Assembly: GCF_004569635.1 (NCBI RefSeq)
Contig: NZ_SPOZ01000018.1
Coordinates: 1-64,000 of the forward strand
Reading direction: 5' to 3'
Source of the DNA: Streptococcus sp. LYSM12
Lineage (GTDB): Bacteria > Bacillota > Bacilli > Lactobacillales > Streptococcaceae
Length of the DNA stretch: 64,000 nt
Shown: piece by piece, positions 8,692 to 18,827 of the stretch
Layout: each line of letters opens with the position of its first letter
Position numbering within the stretch: the first letter of the stretch is position 1
The notes under the pieces: model-generated
What the model was told of the DNA's origin: nothing
The model's database searches: none
Seen by the model: the letters and a program-made list of their open reading frames with translations, nothing else
Translations under genes and position numbers: made by a program

Positions 8692-9349
8692 GAGCTATAA
8701 AAATGGAGAGCAAGAACTACGCGTTTTAAAAGATATTGATTTGGAAGTAGAAGAAGGGGAATTTCTTGCGATTATGGGACCGTCAGGTTCAGGTAAATCA
8801 ACGCTCATGAACATTATCGGTCTTTTGGATCGTCCAACAGCAGGAGAGTACATTCTAGAAGATACAGAAGTCAGTCAGATTTCAGAAACGAAGCTGGCTC
8901 ATGTTCGGAACAAGCAGATTGGTTTTGTCTTTCAGCAGTTCTTTCTTCTATCTAAGTTAAATGCTCTGCAGAACGTAGAATTACCCTTGATTTATGCAGG
9001 AGTGCCTGCTAGCAAGCGTAAGATGCTATCGCGGCAATTTTTAGAAAAGGTTGAGTTAGGCGAACGGATGGCGCATTTACCGTCTGAGTTATCAGGTGGT
9101 CAGAAACAACGGGTTGCGATTGCACGTGCCCTGGTCAACAGTCCGTCCATTATTCTAGCCGATGAACCAACAGGGGCTCTTGATACAAAGACAGGTGAAC
9201 AGATTATGGAGCTTTTAACAGAGCTAAACCAGGAGGGCAAGACCATTATCATGGTAACCCATGAGCCAGAAATCGCTGCATACGCCAAACGTCGCATCGT
9301 CCTCCGTGATGGTGTCATTACTGAAGATATTCGCAAGGAGGGGAACTAA
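8654..9349 (+). CDS. MacB/LolD-type ABC transporter ATPase
   Basis: A 231-residue ATPase with Walker A GPSGSGKST, Q-loop, signature LSGGQKQR, Walker B ILADEPTGALD and H-loop VTHEPE. It belongs to the LolD/MacB/FtsE group energising FtsX-like permeases. The start overlaps the fusion-protein gene by 38 nt behind GAGGTAGAAG, implying translational coupling, and its stop adjoins the permease start. Confidence 0.9.
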   Translation: MKKRLIKLTNINKSYKNGEQELRVLKDIDLEVEEGEFLAIMGPSGSGKSTLMNIIGLLDRPTAGEYILEDTEVSQISETKLAHVRNKQIGFVFQQFFLLSKLNALQNVELPLIYAGVPASKRKMLSRQFLEKVELGERMAHLPSELSGGQKQRVAIARALVNSPSIILADEPTGALDTKTGEQIMELLTELNQEGKTIIMVTHEPEIAAYAKRRIVLRDGVITEDIRKEGN

Positions 9350-10594
9350 ATGGAAAATGTCAAATTTGCCTTAAAATCTGTCCTTGCCCACAAGATGCGG
9401 TCGCTTTTAACCATGCTTGGGATTATTATCGGTATTGCTTCAGTTGTTGTGATTGTGGCCTTGGGGGAGGGGTTTAAAAGAAGCTTATCTGACGCCTTAG
9501 CCGGTGATCGCAATAATGTGCAACTCTATTTCTCTAATATGGTTACTGAAACGGTTCAAGATGGCTTTGCAACTCATTTTACCGAATCACAAATGATTGA
9601 TGAACCAGAGCCAACTTTGACAGACGGGATTTTGAAAGGCTTGCTTGAAGTCGACGGTGTCAGCAATTACTATACAACTAATAGTAACAATGGTGAAATT
9701 AGCGTCGGTGCAAAAAAAGTGGATAGTGTCTTCATTACAGGAGTCAGCAAAAACTACTTTGATGTAAAGGATATCTCGCTCATAGCAGGTCGTAAATTTA
9801 CTGCAAATGACTATACTCAATTCGCTCGCATCATTATGTTGGATGAACAAACAGCTAGTAAATTATTTGGTGATGCGACATCTGCCCTCAACCAGACAAT
9901 CAGTTTAGCCAATAAGGCTTACTTGGTGGTTGGTGTCTACAAAGAAAAAGGTGAGGGTGGTATCCTTAGTTTTGGTGCTGGAGGTGCAGCCTTGATGACC
10001 AATACTCAAGTTGCTGCAGAAAATGGAGCTTCTGAAAATGCTCAAGTTTATGTGCATGTAAAAGATATTTCACGGTCTTCAGAAGTAGGGAGAGCAGCAG
10101 CAGCTTATTTGACTAGGGCTACTCATCTTAGAGAGGCGAAATATGATATTCAAGATTTCTCCCAATTTTTAGAAACGTTCAATGCTCAACTATCAGGAAT
10201 GACCCTATTTATCGGTTCGGTTGCAGGAATCTCTCTCCTTGTCGGTGGTATCGGTGTCATGAACATCATGCTAGTATCTGTTACAGAACGTACGCGTGAG
10301 ATTGGTTTACGGAAAGCCCTTGGGGCGACTCGTAGCAATATTCTCTTGCAATTCTTGATTGAAGCTATGGTTTTGACCAGTCTAGGTGGTCTACTTGGTC
10401 TTGGAATCGCACAATTAGCTGTTACTGCTATCAATGTAACCAAGGCGCTAGGTGGGGAAATTACGGCTGTTATTTCTATTCCAGTCGTGCTTGGCAGTCT
10501 TGCTTTTTCGGCGGCAGTCGGCATGCTCTTTGGTGTCTTACCAGCCAACAAGGCTTCTAAGCTCAATCCAATTGAAGCGCTTCGTCATGAATAA
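9350..10594 (+). CDS. MacB-type ABC transporter permease
   Basis: A 414-residue permease: N-terminal membrane helix (SLLTMLGIIIGIASVVVIVA), a large extracytoplasmic MacB-PCD domain (about residues 45-270) and a three-helix FtsX domain (about 285-410, with GIGVMNIMLVSVTERTREIG). It is the third gene of the operon. It starts directly at the end of the ATPase gene behind AAGGAGGGG. In Gram-positives such MacAB-like sets extrude antimicrobial peptides or lipids; no regulator is adjacent to suggest a substrate. Confidence 0.9.
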   Translation: MENVKFALKSVLAHKMRSLLTMLGIIIGIASVVVIVALGEGFKRSLSDALAGDRNNVQLYFSNMVTETVQDGFATHFTESQMIDEPEPTLTDGILKGLLEVDGVSNYYTTNSNNGEISVGAKKVDSVFITGVSKNYFDVKDISLIAGRKFTANDYTQFARIIMLDEQTASKLFGDATSALNQTISLANKAYLVVGVYKEKGEGGILSFGAGGAALMTNTQVAAENGASENAQVYVHVKDISRSSEVGRAAAAYLTRATHLREAKYDIQDFSQFLETFNAQLSGMTLFIGSVAGISLLVGGIGVMNIMLVSVTERTREIGLRKALGATRSNILLQFLIEAMVLTSLGGLLGLGIAQLAVTAINVTKALGGEITAVISIPVVLGSLAFSAAVGMLFGVLPANKASKLNPIEALRHE

Positions 10595-10596
10595 GA

Positions 10597-10660
10597 CCCC
10601 TGCGAGGATAGCTAGGCTGGTCACAAATGAAAAGCAGTGAGGAGCTAGCTAAAGCTAGAA
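10597..10660 (+). repeat. Fragment of the ~101-bp repeat found at 22240
   Basis: CCCCTGCGAGGATAGCTAGG followed by TCAC.AA.GAAAAGCAG and GAGCTAGC closely matches the units at 22270-22330 and 22375-22430. It sits directly after the permease stop codon. Confidence 0.7.
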
Positions 10661-10673
10661 CAATAGTATAATA

Positions 10674-10721
10674 AAAATCGCTTTAAATTAAGGTTTTTAG
10701 CCTTTGATTTAAGCGATTTTT
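10674..10721. terminator. Bidirectional terminator between the export operon and the DUF4430 gene
   Basis: AAAATCGCTTTAAATTAAGG (10675-10694) pairs imperfectly with CCTTTGATTTAAGCGATTTT (10701-10720), with a T-run on both strands. A near-copy of this hairpin ends the GH25 surface-protein gene at 29321-29371. Confidence 0.7.
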
Positions 10722-10759
10722 ACTATTCTCGGACTTTTTGTGTCCTCTCTATTCGATTT

Positions 10760-11131
10760 TTATTGGAAAGTTTGAAGGTAGAAGGCAACTGTGTCACCGT
10801 CTGAGAGATGCATTTCTTTAGCACCTTTTGGAGCTAACTCATCATTGACATCATACATCCAATAGGTGTTTTTCTCTGGTTTCTGATCAACATCATCAAT
10901 AGAAGTTACCAGTCCATCTTTTTCTTCGATTTTGTGATGTTCTTCTAAAATATCCATCACTGAGTCATCTTTTTCGAATGATACAGTTTTCTCAACAACT
11001 TTATTGTCTGGGAAGGTAATTTTTAATGTGGCTGTGAGAGTTTGCTCGTTTTTTGAAGCTGTTTGCGGTTGGCAAGCTACTAAAAAAATACCTGCAATAA
11101 TCGACAAAACGCTAAGGACTAATTTTTTCAT
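10760..11131 (-). CDS. DUF4430 lipoprotein, candidate cobalamin-binding partner of an ECF transporter
   Basis: Start chosen at the ATG giving MKKLVLSVLSIIAG. A lipobox GIFLVAC puts the acylated cysteine near residue 19, so the mature protein is anchored outside the membrane. The rest matches DUF4430, a transcobalamin/intrinsic-factor-like domain (DDSVMDILEEHH, YWMYDVNDE, LSDGDTVAFYL). The gene overlaps the upstream ECF S-component gene by 20 nt, with GGAG 12 nt before its ATG. The pairing suggests uptake of a corrinoid or related ligand; this is inference, since DUF4430 domains also occur in other surface proteins. Confidence 0.8.
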   Translation of the reverse strand: MKKLVLSVLSIIAGIFLVACQPQTASKNEQTLTATLKITFPDNKVVEKTVSFEKDDSVMDILEEHHKIEEKDGLVTSIDDVDQKPEKNTYWMYDVNDELAPKGAKEMHLSDGDTVAFYLQTFQ

Positions 11132-11621
11132 AAGGGTAGTATCTCCTAAATATAGAATAAATAATGGGATAGAATAAAAAAGTTGAAACACTGTGTAAGA
11201 TGTCAAATGACAGGCCATTTAGCCAATAGACAATCGGATTTGTCCCATATTGCCACGCAATTGGAAGACTGATTGAAAAACCATATAAGAATAAGATAAT
11301 TCCTGCAAGTAGGCTCTGTAACGTTAACGCCAGTTGCCCTTTACGGATAAAAGGAGTTACAAAGATACGCCACAAAAGCATTACAATGGCAAAGCTAGCT
11401 ATCTGCCAAAAAACCACTAGGCTGAATCCAAATAGAAGACTACTTCCTAACATGGTTAAAGCCATAATCCAGAGGCTGTCATTCAAAGGAAGAAAGCAAA
11501 GACTGACTAAAAAGATAGCTGAAATTGGCTTGATATTTGGCAAGGCAGCAAAGGCAAATCGCAATGTAATGGATAAGGCTGCAAGAATGATAATCTGGCT
11601 GATTCGTCTTGTTGACATCAT
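11112..11621 (-). CDS. ECF transporter S component (possibly cobalamin-type)
   Basis: A 169-residue hydrophobic protein with about six helices, starting MMSTRRISQIIILAALS, the common opening of ECF S components with an Ala/small-residue-rich helix 1 that contacts EcfT. It is followed by a DUF4430 lipoprotein with a 20-nt overlap, so the two act together. Substrate specificity cannot be read from sequence; the partner domain suggests a corrinoid. No riboswitch is evident upstream. Either of the two initial ATGs could be used. Confidence 0.75.
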   Translation of the reverse strand: MMSTRRISQIIILAALSITLRFAFAALPNIKPISAIFLVSLCFLPLNDSLWIMALTMLGSSLLFGFSLVVFWQIASFAIVMLLWRIFVTPFIRKGQLALTLQSLLAGIILFLYGFSISLPIAWQYGTNPIVYWLNGLSFDILHSVSTFLFYPIIYSIFRRYYPYEKISP

Positions 11622-11752
11622 ACATGCATGGCACTTTCTATTTTATTTCCTCTTCTAGGGTAACGGATTCTCCCTTTGCTGTCAAGATAAATTCTCCTCC
11701 TTTTAGCTTATTTTTTTTGATTTTTCTCTCTATTTAGGATAAAATAGGAGCA

Positions 11753-12598
11753 ATGAGAAAGAAAATACATCCTGTCCTTGTTGCCTTGTTCTTCTTATTT
11801 TTCGCAGGCATTATCCTAACGATAAATGCAACGAATCAGGAACAAGAAAAAGACAAGCAAGAAGCAATTCAACAGCTTGGTGAAAATAAATCGACCGCAC
11901 CTAGTTACCATGCTAGTACCGTCCGCATTACAAACGCGCTGGATATGAAACCCATCATTGATGTATCTGGCTGGCAACGCCCATCTGATATTGACTACGA
12001 TACTCTTTCTTCCAACATATCTGGTGCGATTATTCGTGTACAGAGTGGTTCACACACACGAAAAGATAACAATGCATCTGATGAAAAAGGAATCGATAAG
12101 CATTATCAGACTCACATCAAGGAATTTCAAGCACGTGGTATCCCTGTGGCGGTCTATGCCTATGTTACTGGAAATAGTGTGGAGTCCATGAAAAAGGAGG
12201 CAAAATCTTTCTACGAAGCTTCCTACAAATTTAAACCGACCTATTATTGGTTGGATGTTGAGGATAAAACAATGGATGACATGAATGCCGGTGTCGAAGC
12301 CTTTCGCCAAGAGTTACAGAACCTGGGGGCTAAAAATATTGGCATCTACATCGGAACCTACTTCATGGAAGAGCACCAGATTTCTGTAGATAAGTTTACT
12401 GCCCTTTGGATTCCGACTTACGGAAATAATTCAGGTTACTACAATGCGGCTCCCAACACTGATTTAGATTATGACTTGCACCAATACACATCAGTAGGCT
12501 CTCTTAATGGCTTTGCACATCATTTAGACCTCAATTTAATCACCACTCTCAAAGATCCAAATGAAGTCTATCAAAAGTTATTTACAAGCCCGGAATAA
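11753..12598 (+). CDS. Membrane-anchored GH25 lysozyme-like protein
   Basis: A 281-residue protein with an N-terminal signal-anchor (about residues 7-25) and a GH25 domain (about 65-278) with catalytic-type IIDVSGWQ and YYWLDVED (the D.E pair). GH25 enzymes cut the MurNAc-GlcNAc bond, here outside the membrane. A candidate TTGATT-16-TAAAAT promoter places its -10 box only 7 nt before the ATG, with AGGAG squeezed between, so the mRNA has almost no leader. The thiT promoter lies within the last codons. Confidence 0.85.
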   Translation: MRKKIHPVLVALFFLFFAGIILTINATNQEQEKDKQEAIQQLGENKSTAPSYHASTVRITNALDMKPIIDVSGWQRPSDIDYDTLSSNISGAIIRVQSGSHTRKDNNASDEKGIDKHYQTHIKEFQARGIPVAVYAYVTGNSVESMKKEAKSFYEASYKFKPTYYWLDVEDKTMDDMNAGVEAFRQELQNLGAKNIGIYIGTYFMEEHQISVDKFTALWIPTYGNNSGYYNAAPNTDLDYDLHQYTSVGSLNGFAHHLDLNLITTLKDPNEVYQKLFTSPE

Positions 12599-12609
12599 TA
12601 TGCTATACT
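12581..12609 (+). promoter_or_regulatory. thiT promoter
   Basis: TTTACA (12581-12586), 17-bp spacer, TATACT (12604-12609) preceded by TGC. It lies in the 3' end of the GH25 gene and is placed correctly to transcribe the TPP riboswitch. Confidence 0.75.
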
Positions 12610-12627
12610 AAACGTAATTAAATATCC

Positions 12628-12712
12628 ATCACAAAGGAGTGCTTCGGCTGAGATCGCACCTGCGAAATCCTCGAACCTGATCTAGTTAACACTAGCGTAG
12701 GGATTGTGTTTG
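12628..12712 (+). ncRNA. TPP riboswitch (THI element)
   Basis: Contains the diagnostic GGCTGAGA box (12646-12653), the ACCTG strand, GAACCTGATCTAG and CACTAGCGTAGGGA of the thiamine pyrophosphate aptamer. The gene behind it encodes ThiT. Downstream, CTCCTTTT (12754-12761) can pair with AAAAGGAG (12768-12775), the thiT Shine-Dalgarno, suggesting translational control. Confidence 0.92.
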
Positions 12713-12784
12713 AAATGATACTTGTTGATTACTGGTATGATTAAAACCAATGGCTCCTTTTGTGAAGAAAAGGAGTCTTTCTTT

Positions 12785-13342
12785 ATGTCCAAAAACCTCA
12801 ATGCCCCTGTTGAAGTGGCTCTCTTTGCTGCTCTTGCTATGACCCTGTCCCTTATCCCTGATTTTATGGGGTGGTTTAATCCTTCCTTTGGTGCCATCCC
12901 TTTGGTGCTGATTTCCCTGCGTCGAGGTACAAAATACGGCTTATTGGCTGGTTTGATCTGGGGATTGCTCCATTTTGTTCTGTTCAAGGTCTACTACTTA
13001 TCTGTCGTTCAAGTCTTTCTTGAATATATCCTTGCTTTTATGGCAATGGGACTAGCAGGCTGTTTAGCTCCTCAGTTTCAAAAGGCATTGAAGACCAAAG
13101 AACAAGGCCAAGCGTTGGGCTATGCTTTTCTAGCGGCTATTTTTGCTGTATTTGTGCGTTATCTCATTCACTACATCGCAGGTGTTATCTTCTGGTCTAG
13201 CTATGCTCCTAAGGGGATGTCTGCTTACTGGTACTCTTTCATTGTGAATGGAACGGCAGGAGGTTTGACCCTCGTTGTTGTGCTCATTGTCCTGGGGATA
13301 TTACTTCCTACCAGTCCACGTTTTTTCTTACCAAATAAATGA
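12785..13342 (+). CDS. thiT: ThiT thiamine ECF transporter S component
   Basis: A 185-residue membrane protein, start MSKNLNAPVEVALFA (the ATG with GGAG about 9 nt upstream). Six helices; the helix 1 Ala-rich motif, RRGTKYGLLAGLIWGLLH and KVYYLSVVQVFLEY are typical of ThiT/YuaJ. It binds thiamine at the outer face and uses the common EcfAA'T module. It is controlled by the TPP riboswitch at 12628. The longer in-frame start at 12722 lies inside the regulatory leader. Confidence 0.93.
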   Translation: MSKNLNAPVEVALFAALAMTLSLIPDFMGWFNPSFGAIPLVLISLRRGTKYGLLAGLIWGLLHFVLFKVYYLSVVQVFLEYILAFMAMGLAGCLAPQFQKALKTKEQGQALGYAFLAAIFAVFVRYLIHYIAGVIFWSSYAPKGMSAYWYSFIVNGTAGGLTLVVVLIVLGILLPTSPRFFLPNK

Positions 13343-13441
13343 GGAGCACTCTTTTTCATTCCTGTCTTTGATACAGTAAAGTCCTGTCTGCTTTTCTTAA
13401 AATATGATATAATAGAAGCGTTTTGAACGTCCTTTATTTGT

Positions 13442-13548
13442 TATAGTCGTTTCGTTTATCTTTTCTTACTTCGTTAGTTCGCTTTGCCGTACTCTAAGTA
13501 CAGCCTGTAGCTCCTTGCCTAGTACTAAAAGCAAACTAAAAGACTATA
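13442..13548 (+). mobile_element. MITE copy 3, inserted between a likely promoter and the DUF368 gene
   Basis: Element with both TIRs (TATAGTC and GACTATA). A TATGATATAATAG extended -10 lies 30 bp upstream at about 13405-13415, so the copy probably becomes part of the DUF368 mRNA leader. Confidence 0.85.
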
Positions 13549-13665
13549 CTTATCAAAATCTACCTCTGACCAAAAAATTCTTAGAAATGGGACGTTAGAA
13601 TGAGTAGCATTGGTCCTTAGGTAATGCAACATTACACTATTATAGTTTATTTTATGGAGGAACTT

Positions 13666-14508
13666 ATGGCATCTTGGATTGCAAGAATAGTAAAAGGAAT
13701 GATAATCGCTTTAGGATTTATCTTACCGGGTGTATCGGGTGGTGTCTTGGCTGCGATTTTGGGAATTTATGAGCGGATGATCCATTTTCTTGCGCATCTT
13801 CGGGAGAATTTTATCGAAAATACTCTCTTTTTCATTCCAGTGGGAATCGGTGGTATTTTAGGTATTGCCCTCTTTTCTTATCCTGTTGAATATCTCCTTG
13901 AACACTATCAAGTAGTTGTTCTTTGGAGCTTTGCAGGGGCGATTGTCGGAACGATTCCAAGCCTAGTCAAGGAATCGACCCAGTATGGTAAACGCGACAC
14001 GATTGATCTTGCTTGGCTATGTGGAACATTTGTGATTTCTGGGCTTGTTCTTTATTTTCTCAATGATCTTGTCGGAACCCTACCTGCTAGCTTTGCTAGC
14101 TTTGTCTTAGCGGGTGCCTTGATTGCTTTGGGAATTTTAATACCGGGCCTTAGCCCCTCTAATCTGCTCCTCATTTTAGGTATTTATACTCCCATGCTCA
14201 ATGGCTTTAAATCGCTTGATTTGTTAGGAACTTTCCTGCCAATTGCCATAGGTGGTGTTCTTGCTATGTTGGCTTTCTCAAAAGCGATGGATTATGCACT
14301 TAAGGTTTACCATTCTCGGGTCTATCATTTCATTATTGGGATTGTCCTATCCAGTACCCTTTTGATTCTCATTCCACAGGCGGGAAATGAGGAATCTATT
14401 TCTTACGCTGGTACAGGAATCGGTACATGGATTTCTGCCTTGCTTCTCTTTGGCCTAGGTGTTTGTCTCGGGTTATGGATGAGTAAACTGGAGGAAACGT
14501 ATAAATAA
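13666..14508 (+). CDS. DUF368 polytopic membrane protein
   Basis: A 280-residue protein with eight or more hydrophobic segments and the repeated motif GFILPGVSGGVLA (near residue 15) and GILIPGLSPSNLL (about 160), the inverted-repeat signature of DUF368. Related DUF368 proteins have been linked to C55 polyprenyl-phosphate recycling (PopT), so a role in undecaprenyl-phosphate flipping is plausible. ATG 13666 is chosen because GGAGG lies 5 nt upstream. The stop overlaps the ybaK start (ATGA). Confidence 0.88.
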   Translation: MASWIARIVKGMIIALGFILPGVSGGVLAAILGIYERMIHFLAHLRENFIENTLFFIPVGIGGILGIALFSYPVEYLLEHYQVVVLWSFAGAIVGTIPSLVKESTQYGKRDTIDLAWLCGTFVISGLVLYFLNDLVGTLPASFASFVLAGALIALGILIPGLSPSNLLLILGIYTPMLNGFKSLDLLGTFLPIAIGGVLAMLAFSKAMDYALKVYHSRVYHFIIGIVLSSTLLILIPQAGNEESISYAGTGIGTWISALLLFGLGVCLGLWMSKLEETYK

Positions 14509-14981
14509 TGAGCAAGAAGAAAACCAAGAAAACCTTGGTGGATCAAATCTTAGACAAGGCAGGGATTGTCCATGATAGCCTTGAAATCAATGCTATTGAA
14601 GGCAAGCTCCCAGAAGATGTAGTAGCAGATCACATCTACAAGACCTTAGCCTTGGTAGGTGATAAGACAGGTCCGCTCATCGGCATTGTTCCTATTACAG
14701 AACATCTGTCAGAAAAAGCTTTGGCCAAGATTTCAGGCAATAAAAAAGTTACTATGATTCCGCAGAAAGATTTGCAAAAGACGACTGGTTATATTCATGG
14801 TGCCAACAATCCTGTTGGTATTCGCCAGAAACATTCTTTTCCTATCTACATCGACCAATCCGCTATGGAATTAGGAGAGATGATTGTTTCTGCTGGGGAA
14901 ATTGGACGCTCTATTCGCATTGATAGTCAAACCTTGGCTGATTTTGTAGACGCAACATTTGCTGATTTAACCGTCAAATAA
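14508..14981 (+). CDS. ybaK: Cys-tRNA(Pro) deacylase YbaK/EbsC
   Basis: A 157-residue protein of the YbaK/EbsC editing family, which hydrolyses Cys-tRNA(Pro) formed by prolyl-tRNA synthetase. Family features are LALVGDKTGPLIGIVPI, the YIHGANNPVGIR loop and the GEIGRSIRI motif near the C-terminus. The N-terminus is lysine-rich. It overlaps the DUF368 stop by 1 nt (TAATG), indicating translational coupling. Confidence 0.9.
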   Translation: MSKKKTKKTLVDQILDKAGIVHDSLEINAIEGKLPEDVVADHIYKTLALVGDKTGPLIGIVPITEHLSEKALAKISGNKKVTMIPQKDLQKTTGYIHGANNPVGIRQKHSFPIYIDQSAMELGEMIVSAGEIGRSIRIDSQTLADFVDATFADLTVK

Positions 14982-15073
14982 GCAGAGAAGCCTTTCTTGA
15001 CATCTTATATTTTCGTGTGTCTTTGTGAGAAAAATTAGCTATCCTAGCTGATTTTTTTAATGTTTTATGCTAG

Positions 15074-16600
<1,527 letters not shown>

Positions 16601-16601
16601 T

Positions 16602-16706
16602 CTGGTCATTTCGTTTATCTTTTATTACTTCCTTACCTCGCTTTGTCGTACTCTAGTACAGCCTGTAGCTCCTTGCCTAGTATAAAAGCAAACGAAAAGA
16701 CTATAA
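16602..16706 (+). mobile_element. MITE copy 4, abutting the lysS stop
   Basis: Left end is slightly degenerate (TGGTCATTTCGTTTA) and begins 2-3 nt after the TAA; the right end is CGAAAAGACTATA. Confidence 0.8.
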
Positions 16707-17569
16707 TAGTCCTGAATGAATATCAAAAAGAGGCGAGGAAGCGACGTAGACAGTAGAGTAGGCGTTCACGCAGACAGGTTGACAAAGTAGCATGTTGAAT
16801 TGAGTAGAATAGACATCAAAACTCCAGTAGTATCTTGAGATACTCCCTTGAATAAGTAGACGGTGAAAAAACAAAAGTGTTCACTGGAAACGGTAGGGGA
16901 GTGGTTCATATGCATGCTGGTTTTTTTGTTTATTTTTGGCTAAATCGTTCGGTATGTAACAACTATCAACTATCCGTCCAAGATCAATTCTTCCGTTGTC
17001 TACTCTGCGAAAATCAAATAAGGTACGATAGCGTTTGACATGAGTTTCACCCATTTTATTTTCCACCTTCAACGGTCTAGCAAGACTGTTGAAAAAATAG
17101 GAATTTTGACGCAGAAGTTTAAGTTCTAGGAAAACTATATCTAAAGGTAGCCATAGCTGTAACTAGCTAAAGCTAGAACATCTGTATCTCTTTTTTGCAC
17201 AGCTCGTAGCTCGAGCTCAATTACACTAAGATACGAGAGCATTTGACACAAGTTTCACCCGTTTTATTTCCCACCTTCAACGGTCATTTTAGACTGGTGA
17301 AGCGAGCAAGGTGAAAATAGGTGGGCGAACAGGGAGTGGGAAAGAACTCGGCAGGTAGAAAAACCGAACTCTTTCTTATGTGTCTTGAGTTCTTCCCCCA
17401 CTCCCTAGTTAGGTCTTGATGTTTCTAGAATATTAGAGTAGAAGTTTTTGCTGTTTGGTAAGGGCAACTTGTGGAAACGCTTTTCCCTAAAATTGTCAGA
17501 TTTTTCCGTATTCACTAGGGAAATATGGTATAATGAGAGCAATACTCTAGAAGATGCTTAGGAGAATAG
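16707..17569 (+). other. Gene-free interval with repeat debris between lysS and ftsW
   Basis: No supportable gene. It contains a ~47-bp direct repeat at 17032-17078 and 17239-17285 (GTTTCACCC.TTTTATTT, CCACCTTCAACGGTC), a degenerate unit of the structured array (17030-17250), and a long inverted repeat at 17331-17404 with GGGAGTGGG/CCCACTCCC arms matching the ~400-bp family. The ftsW promoter is probably TGGTATAAT at 17526-17534. Confidence 0.6.
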
Positions 17570-18790
17570 ATGAAAATTGACAAACAGCATTTGCTGAATT
17601 ATTCTATTTTAATTCCGTATTTAATCTTGTCTATCGTTGGCTTGATTATGATTTATTCAACGACCAGTGCCTTACAGGTTCAAAATGCTGGAAATCCTTT
17701 TAAACTTTTGCTCAGTCAAGTGGGCTATTGGATTATTAGTTTGGTAGCAATCTATATTATTTATCGCATGAGATTGAGTTTTTTACGTAAACCGGGCTTT
17801 ATCACTCTCATGTTACTGGTTGAGGGCTTCTTACTGGTCATTTCCCATTTTTTTACTCCTGTTAATGGAGCTCACGGTTGGATTCGTTTTGGTCCTAATA
17901 AAATCATCGGTTTGCAACCAGCTGAATATTTAAAATTGCTGATTGTTTGGTATCTGGCGCATCAGTTTGCTAAGATTCAAGGAGAGATTCGCAAGTATGA
18001 TTACCAAGCCTTGACAAAGGGACGCTGGATTCCTAATAAACTCAATGATTGGCGTGTGGTTAGTCTAATCTTTCTCGGTCTGGTAGCTTCTCTTCCTGAC
18101 TTAGGGAATGCGGTGATCGTAGCCCTGATTATGATGATTTTGGTCACGAGTAGTGGCATAGGCTATCGCTGGTTTTCGACGGCCTTGCTAGCGATTGTCT
18201 CAGCTTCTGCTGTATTACTAGGGTCTATTCGCTTACTCGGTGTAGAAGTGGTAGCCAAGATTCCACTCTTTGGGTATATTGCCAGACGTTTTTCAGCTTA
18301 TTTCAATCCCTTTGAGAATGCGACAGAATCAGGTTTACAACTGACCAATTCCTACTATGCCATGAGCAACGGTGGCTGGTTTGGCAGAGGTTTAGGAAAT
18401 TCGATTGAAAAAAATGGCTATTTACCAGAAGCCCATACTGATTTTGCCTTTTCGATTGTGATTGAAGAATTAGGATTTTTGGGGGCAAGTTTGATTTTGG
18501 CTCTCTTATTCTTTTTGATTTTGCGAATTCTTGTAGTGGGAATTCGGGCTAGAAATTCCTTTAATGCCATGATGGCATTTGGGGTTGCAGGTATGTTACT
18601 GGTTCAGACCTTTGTCAATATTGGAGGGATTGCCGGTTTGATTCCAGCAACAGGAGTGACCTTTCCTTTTATTTCTCAAGGAGGAAATAGCCTGCTTATC
18701 ATTTCCATTGGAATTGCCTTTGTGCTGAATATCGATGCCAACGAAAGACGCGAGTTGATTCGAGAAGAGATTGAACGAACAATGGTGTAG
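17570..18790 (+). CDS. ftsW: Lipid II polymerase FtsW (SEDS family)
   Basis: A 406-residue SEDS protein with about ten transmembrane helices and family motifs [13 protein letters not shown]-type loop around [12 protein letters not shown], and the conserved C-terminal [18 protein letters not shown]. FtsW is the septal peptidoglycan glycosyltransferase working with a class b PBP. The gene precedes ppc by 37 nt, the standard streptococcal arrangement that supports FtsW rather than RodA. An AGGAG site lies upstream of the ATG. Confidence 0.92.
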   Translation: MKIDKQHLLNYSILIPYLILSIVGLIMIYSTTSALQVQNAGNPFKLLLSQVGYWIISLVAIYIIYRMRLSFLRKPGFITLMLLVEGFLLVISHFFTPVNGAHGWIRFGPNKIIGLQPAEYLKLLIVWYLAHQFAKIQGEIRKYDYQALTKGRWIPNKLNDWRVVSLIFLGLVASLPDLGNAVIVALIMMILVTSSGIGYRWFSTALLAIVSASAVLLGSIRLLGVEVVAKIPLFGYIARRFSAYFNPFENATESGLQLTNSYYAMSNGGWFGRGLGNSIEKNGYLPEAHTDFAFSIVIEELGFLGASLILALLFFLILRILVVGIRARNSFNAMMAFGVAGMLLVQTFVNIGGIAGLIPATGVTFPFISQGGNSLLIISIGIAFVLNIDANERRELIREEIERTMV

Positions 18791-18827
18791 GAAGACTATA
18801 GAAATACAACTAGTAGAAAGGAAAGAT

